NCBI GenBank assembly: GCA_029747015.1
Contig: JAKOGI010000823.1
Span: 211,001-275,000 of the forward strand
Reading direction: 5' to 3'
Source: Carnegiea gigantea
Taxonomy: Eukaryota > Streptophyta > Magnoliopsida > Caryophyllales > Cactaceae
DNA length: 64,000 nt
Positions 34,563 through 46,619 of this stretch are shown piece by piece (the first letter of the stretch is position 1; each line of letters starts with the position of its first letter). The position numbers and the translations under genes are program-made. Below the pieces are notes generated by a model that was not told the DNA's origin, did no database searches, and worked only from the letters and a program-made list of their open reading frames with translations.

Positions 34563-35836
34563 GTTCACTACTGTTAGGATTTTTGAACAAACAAACTGAA
34601 TAGCGAGCTTAAATATTTGTTCCTGCTTTTGCTTTACTTTGAAATTTTATATGAGCAGCATATGCTTGCAGTTTCTTGGTGTGAGTATTTGCTATTCATG
34701 GGACAAGAGCATGGAGTCTAAACGACAAGAACTATTGTCAACCCCTACATATTATCAATGGATATCAGTTATAATCAACATGAGACGGACATTATGTGGA
34801 TGGAGGGAATTTTTTGCCCAATGCAATGTGCGAAAGAACCTTTGATGTAGTTTTTGCGTAAGCTGAAAATCTTCTATGAGAAAGTTAGTTGTGTTGTTTA
34901 TATTTGGGTCAGTGTTTGAGGCATTTAAATTTTATACAAAAGAGTAAGATTCTCTTAACCTTTCATTTGAGTTTCAGAGAAGCATATCTACTTGTGCAAA
35001 GTTTGATTCTCTTATACTGGCTTAATGTTTTTGTTACAGATGCTATATTCCAGTTGCTGTGGGAGACTTGGACTATATTGGTCTTATGTAGTAGCGTAGC
35101 ACTCTGATCAAGTCACTTCATGTTGGTCCGGTTTCTCTTCTCTTGCCAACTGGCCCTTTAATTGCTATAGGTTACAGAGAATTACGAAATCGGACTCTGA
35201 GCAGGCATTTCTCTTTCTTATCCCTCCCGTAAAAAAGAGCTCTCATAATGTCCAAATGGTTGATTCTCTTTGCTCTTTTCTCACCTCCATTACCATGCCA
35301 CATAATGCCGGGTCATTACTTTCCTTTCCCCAGCTATCTGACGTCCAGTGTACACTTTGTAGCCACATATAGCATCGTTCCACCTCTCTTGACTCTTCGC
35401 TGAAGAATGTTGAAACCCACTGATATTATGAAAGGAGACCGATTGCAGGGTTCATGTTTGTTGTGATGTGGAAGAGAGACTGGTGGACCCACGTGGAGTC
35501 CTTATTAACTTTTCGAATAGAGAAAGTGAATGATTTTGTGGATAGTGGGCAGATTATGAGGTGGCGTTTGAAAAGTTTGCTTTTTCTTTCTTGTTTTTTC
35601 AGATTCTTTTGTGACAGATCCCCCCGGGGGGCGGGGTTGCAGAATAGAAATACTGTTAGCTGTGGAAATTGTAGTTAGAAGCTTTTATGAGAAATGGCAT
35701 TTGTATCGACCTCAGATTTTTCAGGTTCTTTTGTGACAGATCTGGGAGGGATTGGATGTCCATTATGGTTATAACGGTATGGCTTCTGAAAAATCATAGG
35801 TCCCTGAATCCATTTGAGCGTACCAAAAATTGTTCT
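34563..35836. other. Unrecognised region right of the retrotransposon stack
   Basis: The chromovirus target site (gttca) starts here. The region has short splice-like acceptors (for example gttacag at 35035) but no reading frame I can assign. A perfect 12-base palindrome of six C and six G lies at 35620-35631. A 26-base near-direct repeat (ttcttttgtgacagatc core) occurs at about 35600 and 35722. It may be decayed intergenic or gene DNA. Confidence 0.5.
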
Positions 35837-36498
35837 TGAAGAAATTTAAAGAGAGAATGTGTAGAGATTATTGTCTCCATTAAATGGCTTATTAGTTAGC
35901 ATGGATCCTGGACGATCAGATCCACACAGAGATAGAGGATCACCATGGATTTGTCCATTTCCTTCAGTCGTCATGGTAGAGTTCAGAATTCAAGAACACT
36001 GATCTCTGTTAGTATCGATCAAATGCCAAACCAAACTTCAGCAAATCTTGAAAAAATTAATAAATCTTTAGATCAAGAATGAACTCTAGAAATTTCTGAA
36101 CTATTCTTAGTGTAATCTTGATTGGTTCTTAATCGAAGAGGAGGAGAGACACAGTTCAATGATCATAAGCTAGATCAGTTGATGAACGAGGCAACCGATC
36201 AGTAATCAAGAAAAAATCAAATCAGGATGAACATTTCTCTGATACCATGAAGAAATTTAAAGAGAGAGAGAAAATTGAGTCTCCATTAATGGAGATAGAA
36301 TAGAGGTAATGCTATGTATGTACATTATACAGCTCCACGCTAGGGACTTATATACAGAGGAGCTAAAAATGAGAATAGGGAAAAAAAACTGAATGATAGC
36401 CTAACCAACCATCTATCAACCTGCAACTTGCATAACAAACTCTAACTACCTATGCTGAGCTGTACAAGCAAAAGAATAAACAGACAATAATCTCTACA
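35837..36498 (-). mobile_element. Minimal Ty1/copia derivative with perfect TSD
   Basis: A 662-bp insertion flanked by gttct at 35832-35836 and 36499-36503. The right part is a complete 251-bp LTR (36248-36498, minus TGTAGAG...TTCTTCA), followed leftwards by an initiator tRNA-Met PBS (36237-36247) and the start of a copia gag (MTTEGNGQIHGDP; SMLTNKPFNGDNN). Gag breaks off after roughly 30 codons into the terminal 20 bases of an LTR (tgaagaaatttaaagagaga, 35837-35856). A 17-base inverted copy of the LTR end (35860-35876 against 36482-36498) overlaps the gag tail. No enzyme is encoded. Confidence 0.75.
36237..36247 (-). promoter_or_regulatory. Primer binding site of the minimal copia derivative
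   Basis: On the minus strand TGGTATCAGAG, directly at the LTR end: perfect initiator tRNA-Met match. Confidence 0.85.
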
Positions 36499-36503
36499 GT
36501 TCT

Positions 36504-37131
36504 GTTTGTGGGCAAATCGTTTTCCCAACCACTCCCCCCATGGTAAATTCTATGAAATTCTTGTTAACAGATGCATAATCAAGTGTTCAATCCAATTTGT
36601 TGATCTTATTCCATGCATACGACAGATGAGTACCAGATGCTGTGGCTGATGATTGAGAATGCTTCATTGATGATGACAGATACCACTAAAGTGAACTTCT
36701 GAAATTCTGATGAAGACACTTGCGCTCTTCAACAACGAGGATAGCCAGTGCGAAAGCCTGGATGTAATAGCTTTTGCTATCGTGGTAAGTTGATAATTAG
36801 TCAAACAGCTTTGCAATCGAGTCTTCTTAAATTATTGCTGACCAGTGACGGCGTATATTAGCATATTCCTTGACCATTCCGTTATAAATACAACTAGAGA
36901 ATGTGAATGGTATTAAGTTTTAAAGTTGAACCCTCTTTAAGTTACCAATACCTTAAAAGCAAAGCATTTTAGAAAATTTATCTAAACAGATCATTACTGT
37001 CTTTGCAACTATATAGAATACAGTTGTTGGTTCAATGACCATCAGAACCATTGCACAATGCGGATGAAGTTTGACGTTGGGTTGGTGAGAATGTGAGATC
37101 CAAAAGAAGGTAGCATTATCCTATGAACATA
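36504..37131. other. Intergenic region, nothing recognised
   Basis: No supported gene. Short open segments exist near 36540-36790 without any family resemblance I can name. Confidence 0.5.
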
Positions 37132-37514
37132 AGAGCATTCCCAACCAAAGTTCCAGTTTTGGAACTCTGACCTGCCACGTCAGTAAAAGTTCTACAATTT
37201 TGGAACTTGCATGCCATCACTCCTCCAACCCATGGAACTCCAATTTTGATCATCCAATAAAAATATTTATTATGGACCCACTTTCTAACACACAACCAAT
37301 TTTTTTAATCATTTAAAAACTATATATTTACTCAGAAAATAGAAAAAAGAAAAATATATTAAAAAAATCATGAAAGTGACCCGTGGGGAGAAACGGGCAG
37401 ACGCTCTCCCCCCGTGTCACATGCGTTTTGTGCTGGCTAGGGGGGAAGAATATGACATGCAGCAGACACGCGGGCCCACACCTGCCTCGCGTGTCTACGG
37501 CTGCGAATGCTCTA
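37132..37514. mobile_element. MITE-like element
   Basis: The ends form an imperfect inverted repeat: AGAGCATTCCCAACC at 37132-37146 and, reverse-complemented, AGAGCATTCGCAGCC at 37500-37514 (13 of 15). The 383-bp inside is non-coding. A GAGCATYC-type terminus is common among small plant DNA transposons. I could not find a clear target duplication, so the superfamily is open. Confidence 0.5.
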
Positions 37515-37806
37515 AAGGATATCTCTGAGTGTGGGCCCCATAATTTATGTTACCAAGACTTTGATGGACTTTTGTTGGTTTTCATCTAATGGTCAAGTAG
37601 TGGAAAATATCTATATAGACAACTCAAAAATGAATGAATAATCCTCATAGAATCGAAATCCATACACCAAGAGGCCCTGCCTCAGTGAAGTGGTTGGGGT
37701 CTTGATTTGGCAACCGTATTCCTAAATTGCAAAATTACTGGGGTATTGGTCTCGTTAGACCCCAGATACAAAAATGAATAATAAACAAACAAATAGTTCC
37801 TCTACC
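37515..37806. other. Short intergenic stretch left of the copia element
   Basis: Contains a tRNA-SINE-like phrase (gaagtggttggggtcttg, about 37687) and an A-rich tail, but no B box. Nothing firm. Confidence 0.4.
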
Positions 37807-38331
37807 TGTTGGGTTTAATGGCCCGAAATCAGCTCCACAGATCCACCACAGGTTTCAAGAGGTTTGGGCTATGTATCGTGGCAGGTAGGATTTCGTCGTC
37901 TTGGCGGCTAGGGTTGCTCTTAGGGTTTTTTTGCATCTTTATACCTCTAAACCCTATATAAAGGGCCTAGCCTAGGCTCTGATATTTATCCCTGAATCCC
38001 AGACCAGTAAGAAATATTTATAAAATATTCTGTTTCCACCATCTTAGATTTTTGAGAGAGCTTGAGAGAGTTTTTAGAGAGTTTTGAGAGAGATTATAAG
38101 AGAGATTGTAATCTGATTGCTTGATCTAATCACTTGTTGTGATTGTGATCGCATTATACTCACTCCTTCTCATAGTGGATTGTTTGTGCTTGTCACCGTC
38201 TGTGGTTTTTTCCCGCATTGGGTTTCCACGTAAATCTTTGTGTTCTTTATTGTCCTTGTTATCGTTGTTTACTTTTGAATATCATTGTTCATCCTAACCC
38301 TTCTGCTATTAGTTTGCTCTAATTCCTAACA
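37807..38331 (+). repeat. 5' LTR of copia element
   Basis: TGTTGGGTTT...CCTAACA. It contains a TATATAAAG box and a run of GAGAG repeats (38054-38110). It matches 46763-47274 with about one change in ten. Confidence 0.92.
37955..37963 (+). promoter_or_regulatory. Putative TATA box of copia LTR
   Basis: TATATAAAG, conserved in the 3' LTR at 46910-46918. Confidence 0.5.
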
Positions 38332-38333
38332 AG

Positions 38334-38346
38334 TGGTATCAGAGCT
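38334..38346 (+). promoter_or_regulatory. Primer binding site, initiator tRNA-Met (copia)
   Basis: TGGTATCAGAGCT, two bases after the LTR. Confidence 0.92.
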
Positions 38347-38356
38347 TTGGTTGAGG

Positions 38357-38618
38357 ATGTCTTCAATCATGAAGGTTGATATTCAGAAGTTTGATAGGGA
38401 AGATTAGTTTTAATCTCTGGAAGGTGCAGATGAGTGCAGTTCTCATTCATTATGGATTGTGGAAGGTTCTCTTAGGACCTCACACGAAACCCAGCACGAT
38501 GGTATGCGAACAATGGGCAGAATAGCAGAAGAAGAAGCGTGGTTCTTTGACGGATGACGAATGGGAGGAATTGAAACTGAAGGCTTTCTGCTATACAGTT
38601 GTGCTTGGCACCACATAT
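38357..38618 (+). pseudogene. Copia gag, 5' part
   Basis: Starts MSSIMKVDIQKFDRE (ATG 38357). A frame break and stop lie near 38405. A shifted frame continues with LWKVQMSAVLIHYGLWKVL and, later, DDEWEELKLKAFCYTVVLG, all typical copia gag. It is cut at 38618 by the CACTA, whose 3-bp TSD (tat) is 38616-38618. It continues at 45586. Confidence 0.82.
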
Positions 38619-38639
38619 CACTACAAGAATCCGGTCCAA

Positions 38640-39365
38640 TTGAGATCGGAGTTTAGAGACCGAAATCAAAATCGGTCTCTGATTAAGTTTGGAGACCGAA
38701 AATTACTATACGGTCTCCACTTGAGACCACATAAATTTCGGTCTCAGATTTTGGAGACCGAAACATTATGCGGTCTCAACTAGAGACCAACATAATTTTC
38801 GGTCTCAGATTTCGGAGACCAACACAAATTTTGCTCTCAAATTTAAATTCAGTGGAGACCGAAATGGTTTCCGGTCTCAACTTCAGACACCATAATCCAG
38901 ACCCGGTTTCGATTAGAGACCATAATGATTTCGATCTCCAAGGGGGGTTCACTATTCGAGAAGGGTCTGGTCATTTCAGAGACCAAAAAATATATTGGTC
39001 TCAAAATAAAATTGGAGACCAAATGTTTGGGTTTCAAAATGCAATTAAGTCAGAGACCTAAATGTGGATTCGGTCTCCATTTGAGACCAACTATATATTC
39101 GGTCTCCAATCACAAAAAGTAATTGTAATTTTCGGCTTCAGATTTAGAGACCAAGCAAAAAATGTGGTCTCTACTTGAGACCAATGGAACGTTTGGTCTC
39201 AACTATTGCAAACTATTGCAGACCTAATATAATTTTGGTCTCTGTATTTGAGACCGAACTCCAGGGTTGGTCTCCATTAGAGACGAAAATCATTTTTGGA
39301 CTCAGATTTAGAGACCGCTTATGTATTTCGGTCTCCAATTGAGACCAAAATAGCTCGGTCTCTGG
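38640..39365. repeat. 5' subterminal GAGACC/GGTCTC array of CACTA
   Basis: About 725 bp in which GAGACCGAAA-type and CGGTCTC-type words alternate in both orientations every 10-40 bases. CACTA subterminal repeats are the binding sites of the TnpA-type protein (family knowledge). Confidence 0.85.
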
Positions 39366-40560
39366 CTTTAGGAGAAAATCAGAACCAGGTCCTTCGAGCG
39401 CGAGCACTCCTCACTCAAACTCCACCATTTCGCCTCATTCACGCTCTCTCCTCCCTGCTCTCTGGTCTCCGCCCTGTCACTCACTCCACCAGCATCCTCC
39501 TTCAAGCTTCCACTCTCTCACTCACTCACTTCCTTCCTCCTTCAAGCTGCTCGGTCATCGGTCGCTGCTTCGAGGCCCCGGCAACCCACCAAGGTATATC
39601 TCCCATCTCAGTCGCCTATGCTGATGCCGCATTCTGGTTGTTCTCCTCCCATTCGTGCGGCATCACTCATTTTGGTGTAGCCTGATCCGAATTGAGGTGC
39701 CGATTTGAGGATTCTAGGTTGTTTTTGGCATTGCTTTGATTCCTCATCCCTGTGATTTGCTTCATATTTGGTAGAATACCGTGATTTGCCTCCCATCTGT
39801 GGGAATTGTTTCATTTGGTTACTCATAGTGAATTGCACGCCAGGTGTTTGTTAAAATGCCTCACTTGTGTGTTTCTCACAGGGCTACCTGGAAGAGGACT
39901 CAGACCCTCAACCCTTACTGCTGACTTCTTCCCTGCTTCACTTTGCTAGTTAGAGGTACATTGTAACATCTCTGGCCAAAAAGGCCAAACTCTCTGCTCG
40001 ACGCTCTCACTCACGCCCATCTCACTGCTCTCATTTATTGTGCTCTGTTGGTTCATTTTTCCCCAGAATTGCCCTTAGCCTGACCCATGGCCATGTCTGA
40101 ATGGGTCCTTCTTTCTCCTGTTTTTCACCTTTGCCAGAAATTATCCCTAACCTGATGCAAAAATTGTATGTTTGAGATGATGGGCTTTTGCAACAGAATA
40201 ATTTTTGATGCGAGAGATTTGTAGGATTTCTGGGCAGAGTCTTGTGGGGTATGCAGTTGTTAGGGTTAGGTTTATATCTGACAATTACGTGACCCCCTTT
40301 TTTCTCCTGATTTTCTTTTTTTGGTGTAAAATTTTCTTAAGGATTTACTGTCATTGAAGTTTTGGTTTCTGGGTTGATCAAATTTTGTTTGGATTTACTT
40401 CACTGATGATCTGGTAGAAACAAATGTTCAATTCTGAAGTAGACTCTAAAACCAGATTGAATATGGTAAGCTATTAAGCTTCGCCCACTTTTGTCTGGCT
40501 TAGAATTTTGGGAATGTTTTGCTGTACTAAAATTGTTTCTGTGTGCTAAAATAGTAATTC
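39366..40560 (+). other. CACTA leader region
   Basis: A C/T-rich, comparatively GC-rich stretch (39390-39600) with a possible splice donor (cacccaag-like context, gtatatctcc near 39592) resembles a 5' untranslated exon. The rest is AT-rich intron-like DNA. No coding exon can be supported. Confidence 0.45.
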
Positions 40561-40577
40561 CAGGGGAATACCAGACG

Positions 40578-41147
<570 letters not shown>

Positions 41148-41152
<5 letters not shown>

Positions 41153-41272
41153 GACATTGTGGACAAGGAGGTAGATGCCATCGATGGTGAATACGGAGAG
41201 GAATGGCACGGCGGGTTAGTAGATGAAGACGATGATAATGTTGATGATGATGATGATGACTACTTCATCTAG
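41148..41272 (+). pseudogene. TNP2-type transposase, C-terminal remnant
   Basis: Directly after the microsatellite an open frame reads [20 protein letters not shown] and continues to a run of Asp residues ending DYFI and a stop TAG (41270-41272). An acidic, Asp-rich tail is common at the C-terminus of CACTA TNP2 transposases. No catalytic part remains. The assignment rests on position (upstream of the Ptta gene) and composition only. Confidence 0.5.
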
Positions 41273-42039
41273 TCAATGTTTATATAGTGCACGTCGTTCA
41301 CTAATTTATGCACTGCTGGTGTTTTTATGATTTAGAATCCCTGTTCTGTAAGTTAAATGTATGCAAACTTCTATTACAATCCTCTCCCTCGATTCGTTAT
41401 GTTATTTGAGTTACATGTTTTCCTACCGGAGTGCGTATTGGTTGCAGCTGTAATGTGTTTATGCAATTTGTGACCTTCATAGCACAGTATCCAACATTGC
41501 TCAGTCTATCATATTCAGTGTCGTTGGGCATACAATTTTCAAATTCAAATGCATGCACTTATCTAACTGATTTTCATAACATTGCGCAGGAGTAGGTACA
41601 CATGGATGGTTCATGCAGAGCCATCACCCAGTGCGACTCTCAAGAGACGCAGCCTCTGGAGTTTCCGTTGGAGGGCACTAGCACCCCATTGACGAGGGTA
41701 CGACTAGCGCCGAACACCGACATGTGGTAAGCGTCGTTAACATTCAAAAAATACAAAACGGATGTATACGACGTTTGCATTTCATTTGTGGGCAATGCTC
41801 TATCATAGGTTTAGTCATCGAGATGTCGCACAAGCCATCTCCGGAACCATTCGAACTTACTACAAGGACGCCTTTACGTGTTGGCGGGACGCCTCTGAGG
41901 ATCACAGGAGGTTTTGATGGAACTGTTTTAAGGTATACTTCTCAACTTCACCATATGGTATGTTCGTTATACTACCATTGATTTAGGTACATGATACCAA
42001 CATTGTTTTAAGTTCAATAAGTATTGATAAGTAAATTGC

Positions 42040-42890
42040 TTTCTCTTAATTGATGGGACGTAAACCCCAATGCTCCGAATGTGTGATCCGTGGAGATGTG
42101 TACTTGGTGTATTCCGGGCGTGTAGCCCGTTGAGTGTGCAAATGTGTTCTGTATTTTTATTTAATGCAGGGAAGTAATGTATGGTTTTAAGCTTAAGATA
42201 TGGTCAACTTTTAGGTGGAACTTTGTCTGTTTCTTCTAAGAAATAAATAAATATATATATATATACACACACTCACACACAACCCCCCCACACACACATA
42301 GGGACACAAATATCAAAGCCTAAAGTGTAGTTGGTGGTGTGCGAATGTAAATTCTAGTGATGAGGTTGTGTGATCTGGTGAGATGTATTGTTGGTGTACT
42401 CCGGGCGTGTGGCCCGTTGAGCATGCAAATGTGTTCTGTATTTTTATTTATTGCAGAGAAGTAATGTATGGCTTTAAGCCTGGGACATGGTCAACTTTTA
42501 GGTGGAACTCTGTCCGTTTTTTCCAAGAAATGAATATATATATGTAAATGGACAGACACACACAAACCCCCCCACACACATAGGGACAGAAATATGAAAG
42601 CTTAAAGTATACTTGGTGGTGTGTGTTAGTAAATTCTAGTGACAAGGTTGTGTGATCTATTGAGATGTATTGTTTTTTCTTAATTTTTTGGATGTAAACC
42701 CCAATGCTCCTGATGTGTGATCCGTGGAGATGTGTACTTTGTGTACTCCGGGCGTGTAGCCCGTTGAGCGTGCGATTATCTTATGTACTTGTATGTATTT
42801 CTTTTACGATAATGTATGGCTTAAAGGCTCGGATATTGTCAATTGCTGGGTGGAACTCTGTCTGTTTCTTTCCAGAAATATGACTGCATG
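42040..42890. repeat. Intronic hairpin module, three tandem copies
   Basis: A module of roughly 290-350 bp is repeated. Each copy has tgatccgtggagatgt-like sequence, then CGGGC, five bases, GCCCG (42115-42129, 42402-42416, 42749-42763), then ggctttaagcc-like and gtcaacttttaggtggaac blocks. A fourth copy is at 43960-44140. They sit in introns of the Ptta gene and match no element I know. Confidence 0.82.
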
Positions 42891-43959
42891 CAAATAATTG
42901 TACATTCACCTATATTTAAAGTACACTAAATATATATGTCGTTGAAGCACTCTTTTAGCCAATAAGTATGTCATCTATCCTCTTGTTGGTTTTTTTTGTT
43001 TATATGCAACAGAAAGGTCTAAATATGTAACTGGTGTTGGAACTGACATAATGTATGTTTGGGTGTTTTTTCTTTAGTATGTCTAAAACATGACCACTTA
43101 TTATGAGTTATGCATAAAAAATGACCACTAATGAGTATTTTGGAAAACTAACACAATGCAATCGTATTTTATTCTATTATTTGGAATTTTCCATGCAGCA
43201 ACGATTCACATGAGATCCCGAGCACGAGGCATTAGTCAGAAGAGAATGGCAACAGAAGGTGCGTGTAAGGGTGAAAGACATAGTGAACAAGGCCGCGAGG
43301 GGCTCTCCGGACAAGATCATTACTTGGGTGACGGATGATCTTCGCGCTTCATTGTGACACAAGAGGGAAACTGATCAGGAATTCAAGAAGCGGTCTGAGC
43401 GGAACACGAAGAATAAGACAGAGGGATCGAAGGGTAAGATTGGGCATAGCCAGGGGTCAATATCAGCGACAATGAGGGCCGAGAGACTGGTATGAATATC
43501 TGAAATACTAGACAGGAATACGTTAAATTAATTTTTCAAGGCTCCTAACGTAAACATATATATGTGTATCTGTTAGACGAAGCAATTGGGAAGAAGACCT
43601 TCTGCTGCTGAATTGTTTGCGGCCACTCATTCAAAGGTTGATGAGAATGGTCAACGGATTTGGTGCGATGCTCACGCGCAGAGTGTTTATGTAAGTACTA
43701 CATGAAAGAACATTACAGTATTATTATTGATAGATAAATTGTTTTAGGTACGTCGTAAACCTTAAACATCTAGCATAAGTACTTGGATGCCACTCTGTGT
43801 GGGTGCTCAATAAACTAGTCTGAGACTAATTGATTGACGAAGATATGTTTGATATGTAAATTTGGACTTCTCTTTTCACCCAGCTCACTTGATCCCCTTC
43901 CTTCATTAATATTAATATCTTTGCTTGTATTTGTGTTTTTATCATTGTCACGTGAGGTG

Positions 43960-44145
43960 ATATGCTCCGGATGTGTGATCCGTTGAGATGTATACTTGGT
44001 GTACTCCGGGCATGTGGCCCGTTGAGCGTGCGAACGTATTCTATATTTTTATGTATTGCAGGGTAGAAATTATGGCTTTAAGCCTGGGATATTGTCAACT
44101 TTTAGGGGGAACTCTGTCCGTTTCTTCTCAGAAATACAAATATAT
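43960..44145. repeat. Fourth copy of the intronic hairpin module
   Basis: The hairpin CGGGC, five bases, GCCCG is at 44007-44021. The same flanking blocks are present, but it lies in a later intron (between the exons ending 43690 and starting 44248). Confidence 0.8.
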
Positions 44146-45027
44146 ATGAATTGTGTAATGACGAGTTAATCTTCAATGCTGAAGTGAGTTAATCTCGTTA
44201 ATTTTCCCTATTTTGATGGACTTTTTGAATTCATCCCAATGATGCAGGACAAATATGAGCAATTGAAAGTAGGAACTGATGTCCAAGTGGGTTCAGCTGC
44301 AGATGATCGCCTGTTTTTCAAGGCAAGTGGTGGCTGGAGTGAGAAGGGCACGATATACGGACTTGGAAGAGAGGGTCCTGCCATGTTTGAGAGACCGACC
44401 ACGTCTAGGCATACTAACTGCAGCAGTTCTTCGGCATATTCCTTCCCAATAGTTACGCAGCTGCAGGATCAATTGCATACGACACAGAATGAGCTGCAGA
44501 CGACTCAAGCTCGACTACATTCGACAGAGGAGGAGTTGAGGAGTACTAGGGAGGAGTTGAGTAGTACGAGGAAGGAGTTGGAAGCTACAAAGAAGCAGCT
44601 GGATGACCAAAGAATTGGACTGTTAGAGCTAAATGCTCGATTTGATAGCTTCTCAGCGCTCCTTGGCCACCCCACCCGTGCAGACAACTCTCAAGCATCC
44701 TCATAGATTTAGGTATGTGTGGTTGTACCCTTTAACTTAGTTGGGTGCGTAGTTGTAATTACATGAACACCTCAATGTGTCTCGAGACTTTATGATTGGT
44801 GGAAAAGCATTTTGGGTGCTGTTACGAAAAGTGTTTGATATGAAACGGTTGTACGTAGTTGTTGTGGTTTTGGAATGCAAAACTTTGGAAATTTTGGTGA
44901 AATTTCGGATGCCATAGTATCCACTTGATTTAGGGGCAATTGTGGCCCGAGCATGTGAATAGCATGATGTGTAAATTATGTAGGTGCTATGCTCAAATGA
45001 GTAGAATTCATGCAAAATTATGTGCAG

Positions 45028-45563
45028 GTTAGAGACCGAAGTAGACAATTCGGTCTCTGTCTGAGACCGAAATAGACATTTCGGTCTCCAACTTAATGGA
45101 AAAGCGACCGCGGTCTCTAGTGGAGACCAAAATGAAATCTGGTCTCCAATTGAGAAGGAAGATAATGGTCTCCATTAGAGACCGGCCCATCATGGTCTCA
45201 ACTGGAGACCGTATAGGCTTGGTCTCAAATGGAGACCGGTTGGGTTTGGTCTCAAATGGAGACAAGTGGGCTTTGGTCTGAAATGGAGACCGGTAGGCTT
45301 CGGTCTGAAATGGAGACCGGTAGGCTTCGGTCTCAGTCAGAGACCAAACTGTGTGGTCTCTAGTTGAGACTAAATATTTTGGTCTCAATTAGAGATCGAT
45401 GTGGTTTGGTCTCAAGTCGAGACCGTTTTCTTCAAACCCGGTCTCCAAATTTGAATTGCTACCAATCATTTGGAGACTGATATATTTCGGTCTCTGTTCG
45501 TCTCCAAAATTAAATAGAGACCGAATTTTCTATTTTAGAGACCAAATTATTTTGGTCTCAAAT
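45028..45563. repeat. 3' subterminal GAGACC/GGTCTC array of CACTA
   Basis: About 535 bp with the same words as the left end. At 45170-45335 they form short regular units such as GAGACCGGTAGGCTTCGGTC repeated almost exactly. Confidence 0.85.
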
Positions 45564-45585
45564 GGACCGGGATGCTGTAGTGTAT

Positions 45586-46605
45586 CTTGCGAGAGCTGCT
45601 TGATAAGACAACTGCAGTGGGTCTTTGGGTTTAGCTGGGTGAACTCTACATGACGAAGAGTCTTGCTAATAAGATCCGATTGAAGGAAAGGTTATACACT
45701 TTCAGAATGATAGAAAGTACGCATGTTCAAAAACATCTAAATGATTTCAATTCAATTGTAGTTGACCTTGAAAGTTTAGATGTGAAATTGAGGATGAGGA
45801 CAAGGCTATTTTGTTGGTTCTGTCTCTACCCCTTTCTTATAGACACTTTAAGGAGATCATGCTATATAGTAATTCTGATACTATATTGTTTGAGGATGTT
45901 AAGTTAAACCTGTTGTCTAGGAAAAAGTTTGATCTTGACATTCATACTGATCCTGCTGAGGCATTAGTAGTAAGGAGTAAAACAACTGAAAAAGAAAACG
46001 GTAATAGGAGTAAGAACCGTTCTAAGCCTAAAAATCTTCATGCTGGAAAGACCTGCAATTACTGTCGTAAATTAGGTCATATTGTTGCTAACTGTTGGCA
46101 ATTGTAAAATAAGAGGGAGAAAGAAGAAGATAATTCTCATGAGCCTGCTGAAGATTCGTTTGCTGAATCTGATTTTGATAGTGACGTCTTGTTTGTTACC
46201 TCTACATAAAGGGGGAGCGACTCTGATTGGATTCTTAATTCTGGGTGTACCTATCGTATTTGTCCTCATAAGGATTGATTTTCAACATATGATCTAGTTG
46301 ACTCAACTGTTGTTCACATGGGCAACAATGCACAATGTAATGTGACTGAAATCGGTATTGTTAAAATCAAGAGTCATGATAGTGTTGTAAGGATTTTATC
46401 GAATGTTCGTCACATTCCTAACTTGAAGCATAACCTCATCTCTTTAGGCACTCTTGAATCCAAGGGGTGCAAATATTTAGCTAAAGGTGGAGTTCTGAAG
46501 GTGTCGAAGGGCACTCGGATTTTGTCGAAGGGTTTGAGGCAAGGAAGCCTCTATGTCTTGTAGGCATCCACTACAACATATTATAGGAAGAAAAGTTCAT
46601 ACAAC
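45586..46605 (+). pseudogene. Copia gag 3' part, protease and pre-integrase start
   Basis: Gag resumes after the CACTA in several frames. The clearest is 45811-46107 with LSLPLSYRHFKEIMLYSNSD and a complete CX2CX4HX4C knuckle (CNYCRKLGHIVANC). Protease follows with WILNSGCTYRICPHK, in which the catalytic DSG is NSG, so it is inactive. 46318-46563 holds the protease tail and the pre-integrase start (VRHIPNLKHNLISLG, RQGSLYVL). The coding stops near 46605; integrase core and RT are missing. Confidence 0.85.
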
Positions 46606-46619
46606 TCATTTCCCAGGGC

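Larger units (their letters stand above)
41602..44706 (+). pseudogene. Ptta/En/Spm plant transposase-like gene (TnpA role), 5 exons
   Basis: Exons inferred from GT/AG borders: 41602-41726, about 41811-41932, 43199-43489, 43577-43690 and 44248-44706. The family (Pfam Transposase_24) is seen in YKDAFTCWRDASEDHRR, FKKRSERNTKNK, LGRRPSAAELFAATH and DKYEQLK. The last exon encodes a long coiled coil of LHSTEEELRSTREELSSTR-like heptads. Such proteins bind subterminal repeats in the nucleus. Three in-frame TGA stops (41915-41917, 43211-43213, 43355-43357) stand where Trp is expected in the family, so the gene is dead though splice sites survive. Confidence 0.82.

Noticed and set aside
37669..37800. 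SINE-like phrase with A-rich tail left of the copia element
   Set aside because: No B box, no target duplication and no second copy in the window.
46568..46590. cactacaaca at 46569 as another CACTA end
   Set aside because: It lies in the copia remnant without subterminal repeats or a partner terminus.
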